A stretch of 64,000 bases of DNA from Metopolophium dirhodum (GCF_019925205.1 NC_083563.1:11665228-11729227); one strand, 5' to 3'. Positions 22,123 to 35,814 are shown, counted from the stretch's first letter. Translations and numbers: made by a program. Notes: generated from the letters alone by a model not told the origin.

Positions 22123-25100
22123 ATTACCTACCAAAATCACATTGAACTGAATGACATTTATGTAAAAATGAAAATGTACTTATTACTATATCCAATCTCA
22201 GATGTAAATTGGAAAATTCGATGGTAAATATTGTTATTTCATGCAATCGATTTTATTAATATTAAAAAGAAAATCCCACATATACCTCATAATATTAGAT
22301 ATTTACTTGAAAAATAATTATTTTTAAATGCATTTATATTATATATTTTAGAATATTTTGAACAAATTTGAATATTTGATGCAATGCATATTTACTGAAT
22401 AGTGAATAGTGAATACCAATATTGAGGTACATTGAGGTATAAGTTTTTATAATTTTATTTTATTCATTTATATATTTTTATTCTTAACCATCTACTACAG
22501 TTGTTTAATATAATGACTATTAACTATAAGTATACACACCACATACATACTTATCTATTTTAATTGATTATTTATTTCCGGTCCCTAATGATAATGAATG
22601 TTAATAATTAATTAGATAGTTTTTCCAACTTCTTTTTACATTCTAATTTGTATGCATATATATATATATATACATATATATATGTAGGTAATTGTTATAT
22701 CGCAGTGCTATTACAGTTTTACTAGTAACAGCTGTAACGTAATATGAAAGTTTTTTAAAAATATAGATCATAGATATATTCAATATAGTATTAATATTAT
22801 TCTATTAATATGTAATTCCAGCTATCAGTGTATAAAAAACTATATTTTATTGTTTTTATCGTGACATTAACATAATATATAGGTACCTACCTACCTACAT
22901 TGTTAACAAAGTAGAAAATTAAAAAAAAATCACATGACATGGTTTTCAAGGAAAATCATAATACCTACTTTTTTCATATTAAGTATAACATTTACAATCT
23001 GTACAAAACATATGCAATAATAAATAAGCAAATGTTCACAAGAAAATAAAATACTGATTAAGAGCAGGCGGGGAGCTATAACTAGCAGCAGCAGTAGTGT
23101 GAACCCGGCTTTACGTAATTTTGGTAGTATATTATTCTTCAACAACCGAATTTATTCAGGTAAAACCTGGTATAGTACGGGCAATACGTTATCGTCATCC
23201 GTTGATAAATCGTTTGTGACATATGCCACATATTAAACATAGGAAATGCCAACAAAATTTGTACTAGCGCGATTAAATATTTATAAATAATATAATACGT
23301 ATAAGGTATATTTTTGTACCATTAGGGAAATATGGTAAATTATTATAATTAATTTAGTTTCATAAATTAAATTCACTAACTATAAAAAAAAAGTTTCAAA
23401 GGGGGTGTGAACCCCCCAAACGCCACTCAAATTCGGTCCTGCCCTTGTCTAGAAGTATGGAGAATTTAAATTACAAAATGATCTCTTTCATTATTTAAAA
23501 TGACTAAAACAATCAAAATGGTATTATTACTAATATTATTCATGTTAAAAAAAAGTGTCGAATCAATTTCAATAACAACCCTGTAAAGTATAAAGACCAT
23601 CTATGAGGTACAAATGCATACCTTTCATTTCGTAAATGGTGCCCCTAAAGTATAGGGATTATTATAGCTGATTGTCCAAGTTATAATATTTATGCATGGT
23701 AACAATATTATGGCGTTAGGGGATGCACGGCTGATCATTATATGTATAAGTAGGTTAGGTACCTATACTTTATTATTTACATACAAATACACAATATATA
23801 AATAAAGCAATTCTTGACAATATCGTTTACGAACTAGCCACTTACCACTAGGTATGTATTTTATATGAACTTTAAAGAATTACATCTACAATTATAATAT
23901 TAGGAGGATAAAACCCCAACATAAATTAAAATATTATAGGTGTTTTTCTGGTATAAAGATAGGTAGGTTAAAGTTGGCACTTGGCCGCAGTGAATTATAT
24001 TTAAAATATAGTATAAAATTGTGTGTAGGACGTAGGTACAATTTATATTATATGTAGGAGGTGCCTAACCCAGATTTTTGTACACATTTGGTGGGCTGCA
24101 AAATGTAAATTCACGAATAATAAACTTTAATTCCATACTTACATATTGTTGTTTCTGTTTGTTTCTCATTTATATCAGAATCACGTTTTTGTTTATATAT
24201 AATATAGTAATACACCTGCATACATTTTTTTTGAACAACATTTGAAAAATTTCAATCGTGAAAGTAGATAATAATCTATTATTTCATTCATAAAATCAAG
24301 AATATTTAAGTTACCGTGTTTCATAAATCCATGTTTATGTATTTTATTGTTTCGGTAAGTATTAACCGTCATATTTTAAATAAAAAATGTTGAATAAATA
24401 GTGAAAGTATAACTCTATTTATGAGAAAAAAAACCTAAGCAAGTCTTATGCGTGATTATTATGGTATTATAATATTTTTAGTACATTTTGAACACAATAT
24501 GCTTATTATTTATGATCATGCTGATGAAAATTTAAATTTTTTATTCAGTATTTGTATGATGGTTTATAACACAAAGTTGGAACATATTTTTTAAAACTCC
24601 TAGGTACTTGAGTTTCAACTAGAGTCTAGGGTACCTATAGGAATCTACAAAAAAAAACTGTTATAACTTAAAAAACTTTATAACATATTAAAATACGTAA
24701 AATAATATGTATTTAAATTTTACATACAATCTAGGTAGCAGTTGGTAATCCTTTTATTTAAATTTAAAGCATGACTTCAAAGTATACAAAGGTCATTAAC
24801 GATTAGCCCTATATTTCAACAACACAGTGATTATATATTATTATAGTTTTATATGCACGTACCTACCTACAATTTTATACAGCTATTTTATTTACATTAC
24901 GTTGATAATTTTAATATTGATATGAACAATATTAGGTAGGTACCTATATTATACGTAATATAATAGATTTCATAATTATATTTTTAAATGCTGATATTTG
25001 ATTTTTTTGTTTTATTGTTACTGATTACATGTAGTTTTATACAGATGGTGTATTTCGAATTGCCTGAAGATGAAATGTTCTCTACTGCTTAAAGTGTATA

Positions 25101-25139
25101 CGGTAATAATAAGAAATAATTACTTACCTATACCGATTT
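22123..25139. other. Intergenic AT-rich DNA
   Basis: No gene is supported in these 3 kb. A short AT dinucleotide run lies at about 22655-22685. A fragment ending AACGCCACT at about 23414 resembles a CAGTGGCG-type transposon terminus without a visible partner. Confidence 0.4.
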
Positions 25140-25400
25140 TCGCATGCCTAGTAATGTGATCGCATCCCAAACAAAAATTAAAAAATTGCAAATTCTTCAA
25201 AACAAATTCCCGAGAATATCACTCAAAGCCTTAGGAGTTTTCCTTAGTACCTTAGTTCATTAAAATTTACAGCTGCACAATGACACGTGATTACCCTACC
25301 TACCAACATGGATAATTAACCAACACAAAACTTCCGCCAAAAGAGTTCTTCATTACAAAATCGACAGAAAAATATCTAAACCACGTCTATCCAGTACCCA
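25140..25400 (+). mobile_element. Jockey-like LINE reverse transcriptase remnant
   Basis: The plus strand reads SNVIASQTKIKKLQILQNKF, PRISLKAL and, after frameshifts, ..FIK.YSCT. and FITKSTEKYLNHVYP. The KLQ..QNK.LR..L.AP...N..LH phrase is the standard segment just past the catalytic part of jockey-clade reverse transcriptases. Only about 85 codons remain, with frameshifts and no catalytic motif. Confidence 0.5.
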
Positions 25401-26333
25401 TATGTGAACATCAACCATTTTATAATGTTAAATTACTTTCAACTAAACACATATTGTTTGACAAAATTAAATAAATCATTACGCCAACTTAAAATTATCC
25501 AAAAATTGTTTAGGTGATCAATTTTTTTCCTGAGCAAAACAGCTTCTTTCAAGACTAATATTGTAGACAACTTTAATAAAGAAGATGTTTCATTCATTGA
25601 TGTTTATTTGTATTAATTGTAAATTTAAAACATCCCAAATATTTTTACAATAAATTAATTAAATCTAAAATAAAACTTGTCTAATAAAGTGAGTTGGACA
25701 TATTATGATATAACCCATGGATTAATTCCAACGTTATAACCTTTTGAAGATTGCAATTTTGAGTATTTACGTCTACGCAGATTAATCCACGAATCTACTC
25801 GAAAAAGTACATTTGAAACTTTATTAAATAATATGTAATTATTTATTTTCTTGTATGCATGCATTTATACATGTACGATGTACCCTACTTACATTACACA
25901 GATTACAGATCACAATGGTTGGTCGGAGAGGTTTTTATGATATAAATCAATTTTTTGGTGGCGGTGGGGGAGAGGGGTAATTGTTTCAATCCCCCCCCCC
26001 CAAAAAAAAACAGGCCAAATTACGCCACTGCTTTAATTTAAAACGTTTATGTCTTTTTAATATCCGATAAGTATTAATATGACGTACACCTATTTACGTT
26101 CTACCCATTAATAACTAATATTATATAATAGCCTATATACGTAATGTATTATTATTTATTAGGTAGGTATTTAAGTATTTTATTGTTATGGATATTTTAA
26201 TTTTTAACTGCAACGATTATTATAAGATATTCTATATTAGTATAATATAATAATAATATATATGTTACAGTCAAATGAAGTAGGTCATTGGCCGGGAATA
26301 TTATCAATGTCCAAAAAGGCAAAAACGCATTGT

Positions 26334-26806
26334 GTAGTAGAATTTTAGTCTTTTACTGGTTAAGAGGACGTTATACCGACATATGTGTCTCCGTCTTACA
26401 AGTGCGTAACATGGCAAATTTTGCTCTCCAAAAATCACGCTTAACTATGTTAGTTTAAAAATTAGAGTGAATTTACCTCTTATAAAATTTAAAAGTAAGA
26501 TTGTTATCTAGGGCATCTCATAGGCTTTTTGTTATATTTTAATTTTAAAGCAATATCTGAGTGTTTTATTAAATTGTTTGTTTATCTTAAAAAACTCATA
26601 ACTCGCTTTAAAATTGAAATATAACAAAAAGCCTATGAGATGCCCTAGATAATAATCTTATGTTTAAATTTTATTATAGGTAAATTCACTCTAATTTTTA
26701 AACTAACAGAGTTAAACGGGATCTGCTGAGCGTAAAATTTGCTATGTTATGCACTTACAAGACGAAGACAACAAATGTCTATGTAACGTCCTGTTAATTC
26801 TACTAC
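26334..26806. repeat. Long palindromic (foldback) element, 473 bp
   Basis: The outer ends are GTAGTAGAATT (26334-26344) and AATTCTACTAC (26796-26806). The two arms of about 220-240 bases match along nearly their whole length, for example TTAGTTTAAAAATTAGAGTG on the left against its complement at about 26689-26708, and TCTAGGGCATCTCATAGGCT on the left against its complement at 26628-26647. The centre is around 26560-26600. The left arm has an extra insertion of about 15 bases after GAATT. No open frame is present. It is either a foldback MITE or a hairpin locus. Confidence 0.85.
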
Positions 26807-27753
26807 CCTTAAGATTGGTGGTCAAAGCTGATAAAAATTTTGTAAGCTCAGGAACGCAATTTCAATTGTAAAAAACTAGTGGTTTCTGAACTCCTTATTT
26901 TTCAGTTAATTTTATGATAATGGAAAACATACCTTAGGGCTTAGAGTATTACTCTATGTGGAATACACAATTATCAATTACTTCGCCCCCCCCCCCCTCC
27001 AACATCAACATTCAATAATCATATAGGTAGAGAGTACCTATTCAATGTGGACTCAAGGGTTTTTCTCAAGTGCTAGTAAAAAAAAATGTAATTATAATTT
27101 GCGTAGAACAAGAACTATAGATGATACCCAAATTTGAGAGTACATTTTATAATTCCTCCCCTCAATTTAAAATGTAAGACTGTAAGAGTATAAACTTTTA
27201 AATATAGCTTAACGGCGTTAGATCTATAACGTCTATGACCAATTCAACATTGACCATTGACGATACAATGACATTGACTACGTTTTCATTTTTCAACATT
27301 TCCTAATTCTTAGAGAAATTACAATACGTCTATACATACATTACCCGGCTAACATTTTATCAACCTACTTTGATCGTAACATATATAAATTTATATATAT
27401 ATATATACATTATACATAATACATACTTATATACAGTTATACTCACACTTGAACTCCTGTATATCTTATATGTAATTGTTATAATGTCGAAAAATCATAC
27501 CTAAATTAGATTTCCTCCGTTAACAATATTTAATTTTTAATTTAGTAACACAGTCTTTTAAGTTAACAAATAGGTAATTGAAAAGTTGATGTCGTATCTT
27601 TGATATACAATCAATCAAATAAAAAACGGTGCGTGTAACGAGTATGCGCGGATGAAGTGAAACTTCTTTCAGAGTAATTCAACTAAAATATTATTAAGAA
27701 TATTAGGTTTGTATTAGAATTTGAATAAAATAAAAATAATAGATAAATCTATT

Positions 27754-27909
27754 ATATTATTAAAAATATTTATTATTATTATAATTATTAACCTAGCTAA
27801 ATCAAACATGCCAAAATCAAACAAATAACCTGATCTTAACACCATATTTGTTTTCGTTTGATTTAGCTAGGTTAATAAATATAATAATAATTAATATTTT
27901 TAATGATAT
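27754..27909. repeat. Short foldback element with about 55-bp arms
   Basis: The core arms AACCTAGCTAAATCAAAC (27791-27808) and GTTTGATTTAGCTAGGTT are perfect complements. The AT-rich outer parts (TATTATTAAAAATATT on the left, AATATTTTTAATGATA on the right) extend the pairing to about 55 bases per arm around a loop of about 45 bases. A target duplication is not distinguishable in the AT-rich flanks. Confidence 0.7.
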
Positions 27910-28921
27910 AGTCAAGGCATTGCACCCGAATTAACCGGAACCCCGAACACCCCTAAAAACCATGAAAAATCATAGAGCTAATGATTTGATGCCAGTCGAT
28001 GTTTGATAAAAATAATCTTGACATTGAACATTTTAAGTGATTTTGAATTACAATTTACATACGGTTTTGAATTAGGTATGTAATGTTACCACCTTCGGTA
28101 GAAAGTACGGTCTGTTGACTGTTCTACACTTTGACGAAAGTTTACTAATTTTGAATGGTGGGATACCTAATTGAGTTCACATTATTACTCTTGTATCTTG
28201 TCACTTTAAGCTCCCTGTAGGTTAGGTTTCTTATTTATTACTGCATTATCCATTTACTTTCTTGAAAAAAAATATAGTAGCTTATCTTTAACTAAATGAT
28301 TCATAGTATATAATAATTATATATATTGTATAGTAAGTATATTGTTTAATTTATTAACCTTCAACAGGATTCTTTCTTCAATCTCTTGTTAAAAATTAAT
28401 AGTTTTATACTTTTATAGCAGTATAATAAATTTAACTATAGTAATCAATTTGATAATGAACCGCATAATTATTTGAACTCATTAACTGTTGTAGAGAAAA
28501 ATAAAAATAAATCGAATAACATTTGTTCCCATATAACTATTAAAACTAATGTAATACCTAACTAATTACTAATAAGTAATAAAAATAAATTAATGTATAA
28601 GTTGATTATTGTATGAAGATTGTAGGAACTGTTCGTAGAAAGTGAAACAAAATTTTCCTTGTTAAAAAATTCTACCATGAATATATTCCACCCCAGATTA
28701 AATTATATTATTACTACACATTTTTATTTAGATATTATATTAATTCATTTGAGATTGCATAAATATTAAAATATTTTGAAAGTATATTTATATATTTATA
28801 ATTTACATGCTATTAAAATATAATTCAAAACATATTACAGAATTTGAGTTAAATTAAAGGTGTGATAAATGTATTTTGGTAAGAGTGATTCGTTGGATTG
28901 TGGGAGGCTTGAAGTTAATAG

Positions 28922-29035
28922 GCTCAAAAAATACTGGATGGTTTTAAAAAAAGTTATATCAATAGATTCCTTAAAACTCAGATGGTGTTTATAGCTTATT
29001 TTTTCAACCCCTATTGGTAGCTAAAGTGTAGTTCA
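28922..29035 (+). repeat. Interspersed repeat shared with the large gene's intron 2
   Basis: This stretch matches, in reverse orientation, 39735-39838 within the intron of the polyQ gene. Shared words include AAGTTATAT.AATAGAT.CCTT, ATAGCTTATTTTTTCAACCC and the CTAT that follows. Similarity is roughly three quarters by eye. The family is otherwise unknown to me. Confidence 0.6.
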
Positions 29036-29147
29036 CACAAAGACATTTCGGAGTAATATTTATTACTTATCGACCAAAGTCTTCGTAGTTTTTTAATAAT
29101 ACATAATTAATAGTTATTAATTACTTAATATAACTAATTACCTATAC

Positions 29148-30820
29148 CAGCGTTTCTTAAACTGTTATCCGCGGAACCCCAGGGTTCCACGTAGATTACT
29201 TCAGAGTTCCGCGAAACTCATTAAAATTTAAATTTAGAAGTCCTATTTATCTGTTATTTAAAATAATTTAGATTGTGAGCGGAGCGGTGAATGTATTGAT
29301 TTTACAATGATGTGTTTTTTTATTTTTTTTGCGACTGTCACCACTGTTTGGGGCAGTAAAACTGCTTAGATTTTTTTCAACAGTACCTTGTTTGTTGGGA
29401 AAGCGAATCTAGTTGGTGCATTCAGGAGGTCAAAATTTAAAATTAATTAGTTTTCAAAAGTACAGAGAAAAACAAAACAAAAATTAAGGAAAAATGGGAA
29501 TTTTTACTCAAAATCAGTTTTGACAAAATCGATTTTGGATTTTGGGGGAACTCTAAAACAAATATACATGAAATATACATGAAAATGAAATTGTAATAGT
29601 TTGTTTATATTTTCATTTTTAGTTACTAATTTTTTAGTTTTTTATTCTATAAATATCAATACAATTTTATTTGTTGGGTAAAAAACCTTGAAAATCTAAT
29701 ATAAAGCTCCTAATATATTGTTATAATGACATTTTAAAAATTTTAAAAATCCTTAAACGCAGTTTTTTTTATAAGCATTTAAAGATCAAATCTTGACAAA
29801 ATACAGAAAAATCACGAAAACTAGCGACTTATTTTGAGTTAAGAATTCATAAAAGTGTTTAATTTTAAATCTAAGATTTGAAAATCTAATATAAGATACC
29901 TTATAAGTTTTTCTACATTTATCAAAAAAGATTGGATATTCACTCGATTTCTCATGTAACGATTTTCTTATTTTATTGTAACTAAAAAACGAATGACTGT
30001 AAATACTTGAAAATTTTACTGAATATTTATGTTAGCATTTTCTATACACCATACAATTTTGAAAATAATTTGACTCTTTTTGAACTGTTTACGGACATTG
30101 TCAGTTTTCAATTTTTTTAGTTTTTTTTCTATAAATATCAATTAGATTTTATTTGTTGGGTGAAATAGTGTGAAAATTTAATGCAGGCTCCTGATATATT
30201 GTTACAATAGCAGTTAAAAAATATCAAAAATACATAGGCACAATTTTTTTTATAAGCATTTAAAGTTCAAATTTTGAATACATTTATCACATTTAAAATT
30301 TAATAATTTATAAAATTTTCAACTTTTATAGTTAAGGATTAAAAATTTAAAACAAGATTCCACGTAAATAGGTTATATATAAATTACTTTATTCACCTTA
30401 ATAAAATCAAATATACTTAGTAATTTCATATAGGCTGACTGACCGTTTTCGCTCAGAAACGTTTTTATTATACAATGATATTATATCATTGAATTCCAAT
30501 TTAATACCATCCATTACACAATGACTCACTTATAACCTACTGTACATCAGAGCGACATCTACTTACCCACCTTTTTTTAATTAAATACTGTATACATATA
30601 AATTGACATCATCATTATAATTTTTATTGCAAATAATCCTTACAGAAAATTACGCTAAAAATGACTATTGAAACAAAGTAGGGGTTATAATTGTTGAGCT
30701 GTAATAACTTATTGTTGAGAGCTTAATAAAAAAATCTAAAAAGCTAAAATGTAGTGGTTCTACAATAAAAGTGGACATATAAAAAAGGGTTCCACGGATA
30801 TAGAAGTTTAAGAAACATTG
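29148..30820. mobile_element. hAT-type element with nested R1 insertion
   Basis: The left end CAGCGTTTCTTAAACT (29148 on) pairs with the right end AGTTTAAGAAACATTG (to 30820). Inside the ends, GGAACCCCAGGGTTCCACG and GGGTTCCACGGATAT are also related. The flanking 8-mers ACCTATAC (29140-29147) and ACCTATAA (30821-30828) match at seven of eight positions. Most of the interior (29271-30580) is a full-length R1 copy, so a small hAT element of about 350 bases appears to have been split by R1. Confidence 0.82.
29271..30580 (+). repeat. R1 interspersed repeat, nearly complete copy
   Basis: It starts TGAGCGGAGCGGTGAATGTA and ends with CAGAGCGACATCTACTTACC plus a T run, the same limits as the copy at 60692-62158. 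The internal half-duplication (two blocks containing ATTTTCTATACACCATA.AATTTTG and TTTTTCTATAAATATCAAT) is present. No long open frame is seen. Confidence 0.8.
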
Positions 30821-31393
30821 ACCTATAAGGCATTTATAATTATTATCTATATTATTCTGGTAAGTATAGGTATATTATCATAGAAATGAACAAAATCTTA
30901 GAAATTAAAACTAAAAGTATCCGAATATCCATATCGTAATATGACAAATACAAATTTGGGGGTTACTGGCAACAATATTGAGTATACAATTGCAGCTACT
31001 AAAATGAATTATGATTTACTCATAATTTTTTTTTTTAATAAAAAAAATACTAATTTGGTATTTATATTAAAATTGCATACATTTTTTGACTTCTGTTAAA
31101 AAATTATGCATTTTTATTGTGATCCAAAGGAATTTAATTTTCTAGTTCTTTCAAAAATATATGTATATAATTATAAACTCCTATTGCCGGTGCCATCATT
31201 GGGATTTTCACAGTACCTATTATAAATAGTTTTGTTTATGATAACATTGATAACTTTATATATTATTATCTGTATAGTTGGTAAAAAAAATACATCTTAC
31301 ATTTTAATTACATTTTAGTCAAATACACGTTTTCCTATGAATAATTTATTTGTTATTACGATTATAAGTCTAAACCTAAAGTAGGTACCTAGT

Positions 31394-31641
31394 CAGTGGC
31401 GTACATAGTAATATTTTTTGGGGTGGGCTATAGTAGATAGAAACTAGTAAGTGATCTACTACTTAGAAGCTACTGTCTACTATATATTTAACAGTTTCTA
31501 TAAATATATTCGTATTTGTTATTTTTCAACAGGCTATGAAATATTATAACTTATAATAGTACCTAATAAAATATATTGTTGTTCTATTTAAAAAGCCTGT
31601 AATTTCGGGGGAGGGGCTGCAGCCTACTATATACGCCACTG
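31394..31641. mobile_element. hAT-type MITE, 248 bp
   Basis: The termini CAGTGGCGTA (31394-31403) and TACGCCACTG (31632-31641) are perfect 10-bp inverted repeats. The flanking 8-mers TACCTAGT and AAGGTAGT match at five of eight positions. There is no coding sequence. Its ends match those of the MITE at 8865-8987. Confidence 0.75.
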
Positions 31642-33317
31642 AAGGTAGTAATACCTACTTATCTATGTGACTAGTTACAAGATCTATAGTAAAATTATGT
31701 TAATAAGTAGTTTTAAAAAATAAAATTTATCTAATTTAACCTATTTTGAGATAAGATTAAGTAATTGTGATTAATACATATTAGCCTTTAGAATTCAAAT
31801 ATAAATTTAATTTCCTATTACAAATCGTAAACAGTTTAAAGAATACTTTGATAAAGATGTCTGAGATGATTCTGGTTAGTCATCATTATGGCTGGGAATA
31901 TATTGACCTAAAATAACAATTTTTAATGCCCTGAAAAATTAAAATATGGCACTTCTAAGTACATTTTATTTTTTTAATTTTAATAAGTTTTATATAGTAA
32001 AAAATATTTTTTATTTAATTTAAAAATTAATTATTGTAGAAATGCATGGTTTCAAGTTTTCTATATAGACTTGAATAGAAACATAGAATCTGAAAAAAAA
32101 AATTATTCTCATTTAAATTCCGTCAGCATTTGTAAATTGTAATCTTGATTTTTACGCCGTATAACTACTATTTTTACGCCGTTTACTAATCCGCTTGAAA
32201 AATTACGATGACTAATATTCGATTAGGTATAAACCTTAAAAAATAATAGCACGTTACAAAGTTATTTTTAGCATCAAAATCTCAGCCTCAGACATCATAT
32301 TTTAAAACTAGCTAGTAATTTTGTTAATTTTTAATAACATCTTATTATTAATAATAATTGTCTTGAAAACTGCACAACATGGCTCATACTTCAACGTCTT
32401 ACTCTTATATAAATATATATTTATAACTTTAGATGTAGGTAAGATTTGTTTGTTGCATTTTTTCGAAATCGCTGTTATTATGCCATCAATTGCTTGTGCA
32501 TTGCCAAGTCGACAGCATTGATCGAGTATTATCCGCGTATGCAGGGTGGTCCGCGTACAGGCTGTCGTCATCCACCCCTCGTATAATCAAATAATACAAT
32601 CTACACACATTCAACTTTTAAAGTTTTATCGATCTACACAATCTGACCAAAGATGCAGACAAATGGCTTAAAGAACTTCCACTAATCCACTCCAATTATG
32701 ACAATATAACGATTAGTTACCTACTGGAACAAAATTATATCCGACCTAATTATTATACTTAATATTCTATTTAAACCGTTAGTTTTTATCCAATATTTGT
32801 TTATTAAATGTTGAGACATCATACTAGTATAATATATAAGATGTATAGGCATAAAAGAACTAAGTGTTATAATTTATAAATGATAGTGATCGAAGTTCAA
32901 AGTTTGAATTCAATATTTCAATGTTTACAGGAATAAATTAACATACCTATGTAATATGTATAAATAGAAACAACAGAATAATAAATCAAGAACACTCAAA
33001 TATAACACAATCACATTAACGCAATAATAATTTTATGTATTTATTGTATATAATAAAAATAAATTATAGATTCTGGTTAAAAAGTCTACGTTTCTATAGG
33101 TAAAGGTATACTATTTATACCGATATTCTAATACTTACCTACCAAAGATGTTACAGAGAAGCCAGAACTCATAAAGTCATAACACAGGTAACAAATATGT
33201 CAAGTTTCATTTAATTTCAGTACTTTAAATACGTAGACAGTGAGTTTAGTATAAAATATATTTTCACCAAAAATACATAAATCATAAATTATAAAAATAT
33301 TTTTTAAAAATTGGCAT
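31642..33317. other. Intergenic AT-rich DNA
   Basis: No supported gene is visible. A minus-strand frame of 87 codons (32308-32571) reads RIILDQCCRLGNAQAIDGII near its middle but has no recognisable partner exons, and I do not call it. Confidence 0.4.
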
Positions 33318-33425
33318 GGTGTGGTGCAGACGCGCAGTGGTTGGTGTCATTCACTAACTTGTTTTGATGTTCGCTAGTTCCCAGATGGGTGACCATCCGG
33401 GTTTATATAGTGTTCCCCTAGAGTA
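33318..33425 (+). repeat. 5S rRNA-like retroposon fragment
   Basis: The segment GCTAGTTCCCAGATGGGTGA followed by CCATCCGGGTTTATATAGTG matches the internal promoter and following stem of eukaryotic 5S rRNA (GTTAGTACTTAGATGGGTGACC..C.GGGAATA). The rest of a 5S gene (the first 60 bases and a folding 3' end) is not recognisable. The 5' part (GTGGTGCAGACGCGCAGTGG) is not 5S. It is therefore better read as a 5S-headed SINE or a decayed 5S retrocopy than as a working gene. Confidence 0.5.
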
Positions 33426-35480
33426 AAAAAATACTGACTAAAAACAAATCTCAGCCTAATGACCTCAGATGTTGAAACTTATTAATTGAATAAAAAAAAA
33501 TGTATTACTCAATAATACTCAATAGTTATTTATATATTTATATATTATAGTTTATTTAAAAGATTTGTGGTACAATTTTGTGGATTATAATTTCTTATAA
33601 ATAATTGAATTTCACTTATAAAATTATAATAACCATTTTTTTTTGAGATATATTATCTAATCGCGAATTACAGAATATTTGAAGGAAATAAGTGTCTTAA
33701 CCTTTAAGTCAAAAATATAATTTTCTAAATATAACTGCTTTTATTTAAAACATTGTAGCTCAACAATTAAAATTAATGAATAGAAAACAGGTGCAAAGTA
33801 GATAAAAAAAAAAAAAAAATAATAATTTAAATTAGGAAACCAGCTATGGTGATAAGATAAATTAAAAATAAGATTAGGGGGGGGGGGGGGTGTAAAAAAA
33901 TTGAGTAAAAGACGATATGTGATTGAGTGAACTATACCCAGGCAGAGGAAGGAAAAAAGAAGAAGTCTAGACGTCTAGTGTTGGAGAGGGAAGGGCCGTC
34001 AACAAAGGATATGCTGGAGGTTACACGGTGCTTTTTAATATGGAGTCCCACAATGGAAATTAATTGAACGAGAGTAAATACGAATGCGGAAAATAATATA
34101 CAATAAAAACTTGAAATGTCGTGTAGTAAATTTAAAATGACGAAAAAGATATTGAACATTTTTACTTGCCACATTCAGTTAATTTTTGTTGATATTTTCA
34201 TTTTTAGATTAGTAGGTATGTAATACAGTTTATGACTACTTGTAAATTTTAATTAATTAAGTTTAGAGAGTATAACATTCACGAAAAAAGTAGGTACCTA
34301 TAGGCTATAATACATAAATTATAATTGGAGGTGTCATATATAATAATATATGAGTGAATAAATGTCGAGAAATTCATCCCATTCTACAAACTGAAAACGA
34401 TCATTAGGTATAATATAGTATCCTACAATTCACATTATAATTATATTATATTATACCTATTATATTATTTTTATTTCAAAAGTATGAAATAACGATGGTT
34501 GAATAGAACTGCATGGATGTTTGTGTAACTAACATAACTCATAAGCTTGTGACAAATTACCAACTCGTCTACAAGTATCTACGGAAATATATTCACCCAC
34601 ACATTGAGTAAAATACTTAATATACAATTACACGGCCGCGTGCTTATTAGTGGTAAGTAAATAGTACGTGGCATTACCACAGGCCTCTTGTACGTTGTGC
34701 AGGAGGCAATAATTACGTATATCATTATAGATCATAACTCAATAATTAGAATATCTGTTCCACAAGCGGATTCAGGAGGGAGGGCATGGGTGTTTGGGCA
34801 CGCACCCCCTGTCGTCTAAGCCACCAATAAAATAAATTTGTTTAATAAATTACGTAATCTAAAACAGAAAGGTAAAACCAATTTTTCTTTATTTTTTAGC
34901 ACTTCCTACTATATTTTTCTGGATCAGCGTCTGATCTGTTCTATTTTAATACTTCAGACAGACGACAGAATCCACGCTTAATCCTGAGATGACGATCTAG
35001 AGCAGAAATGCACTGCAATATCATATTATGATATACCCATATAGGTTTACGTATTATATTAGGTTTTAGGTAAGTATATAATAATTATGAAAGACCCATT
35101 TAAAGCCGGTCCACTCCTGCGGCCGGGGTTAGATAATAATATTATGTTTATAATATTATATTGTTATGTCAAACGTAAACTTAACTTTTCAATCAATGGA
35201 TCTGGAGTACAGATAATTTGAACAAGACACGAACACTAATGTAATACTATAATATTATCATGTAGGTAGGTAGTTATATATATTATATATGTTTTGATTT
35301 CGTAGTCGTCTCTGCGTGTACCCGACACAATCAAGAGACTCACGGTACGTATGACAAACATAATATATATATTATTGTTATCTTCGAACCTCGAGACAGG
35401 TTATAATAATAATAAATATATGGTGATTTATATATTATAATGACGTCATATGTTGTTATTACATAAACAATAAACATATA
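33426..35480. other. Intergenic DNA with a poly(G) run
   Basis: No supported gene is visible. A pure G run lies at about 33878-33891. A GC-rich patch at 34775-34815 resembles the end of a transposon. Confidence 0.4.
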
Positions 35481-35814
35481 AGTACGGCGATCAGGTCGCG
35501 CGTCGTCGCGGAGCAGCCACCGTCGTGTCGGTGTGTCGCACGCGGGTATAATATATAATGATGCTAATGCGCGTAGATGATCGGCAGGTGGCGCGGAGGG
35601 TTGCTGCTGCCTTGCGTACGGTCTTACACGCGCGCGCGATCCCGCTTATAAGGGTGGGTAGCAGCCGAGGCGGGGGCGGCGTCGCGGCGCCCGTAACGAG
35701 AGTGCTCGGCATTATCGACCTGTACGCCATCTGATTTGCCGCCGCGTCGTTTCCCGACGAAACGCAGTCCGCCGCTCATTCACGTTCGCTACGATCCCGT
35801 GCCCGAAAAAACAC

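Noticed and set aside
32308..32571. 87-codon minus-strand frame with fairly protein-like middle
   Set aside because: No ATG context, partner exons or recognised family; could be transposon-derived but I cannot support it.
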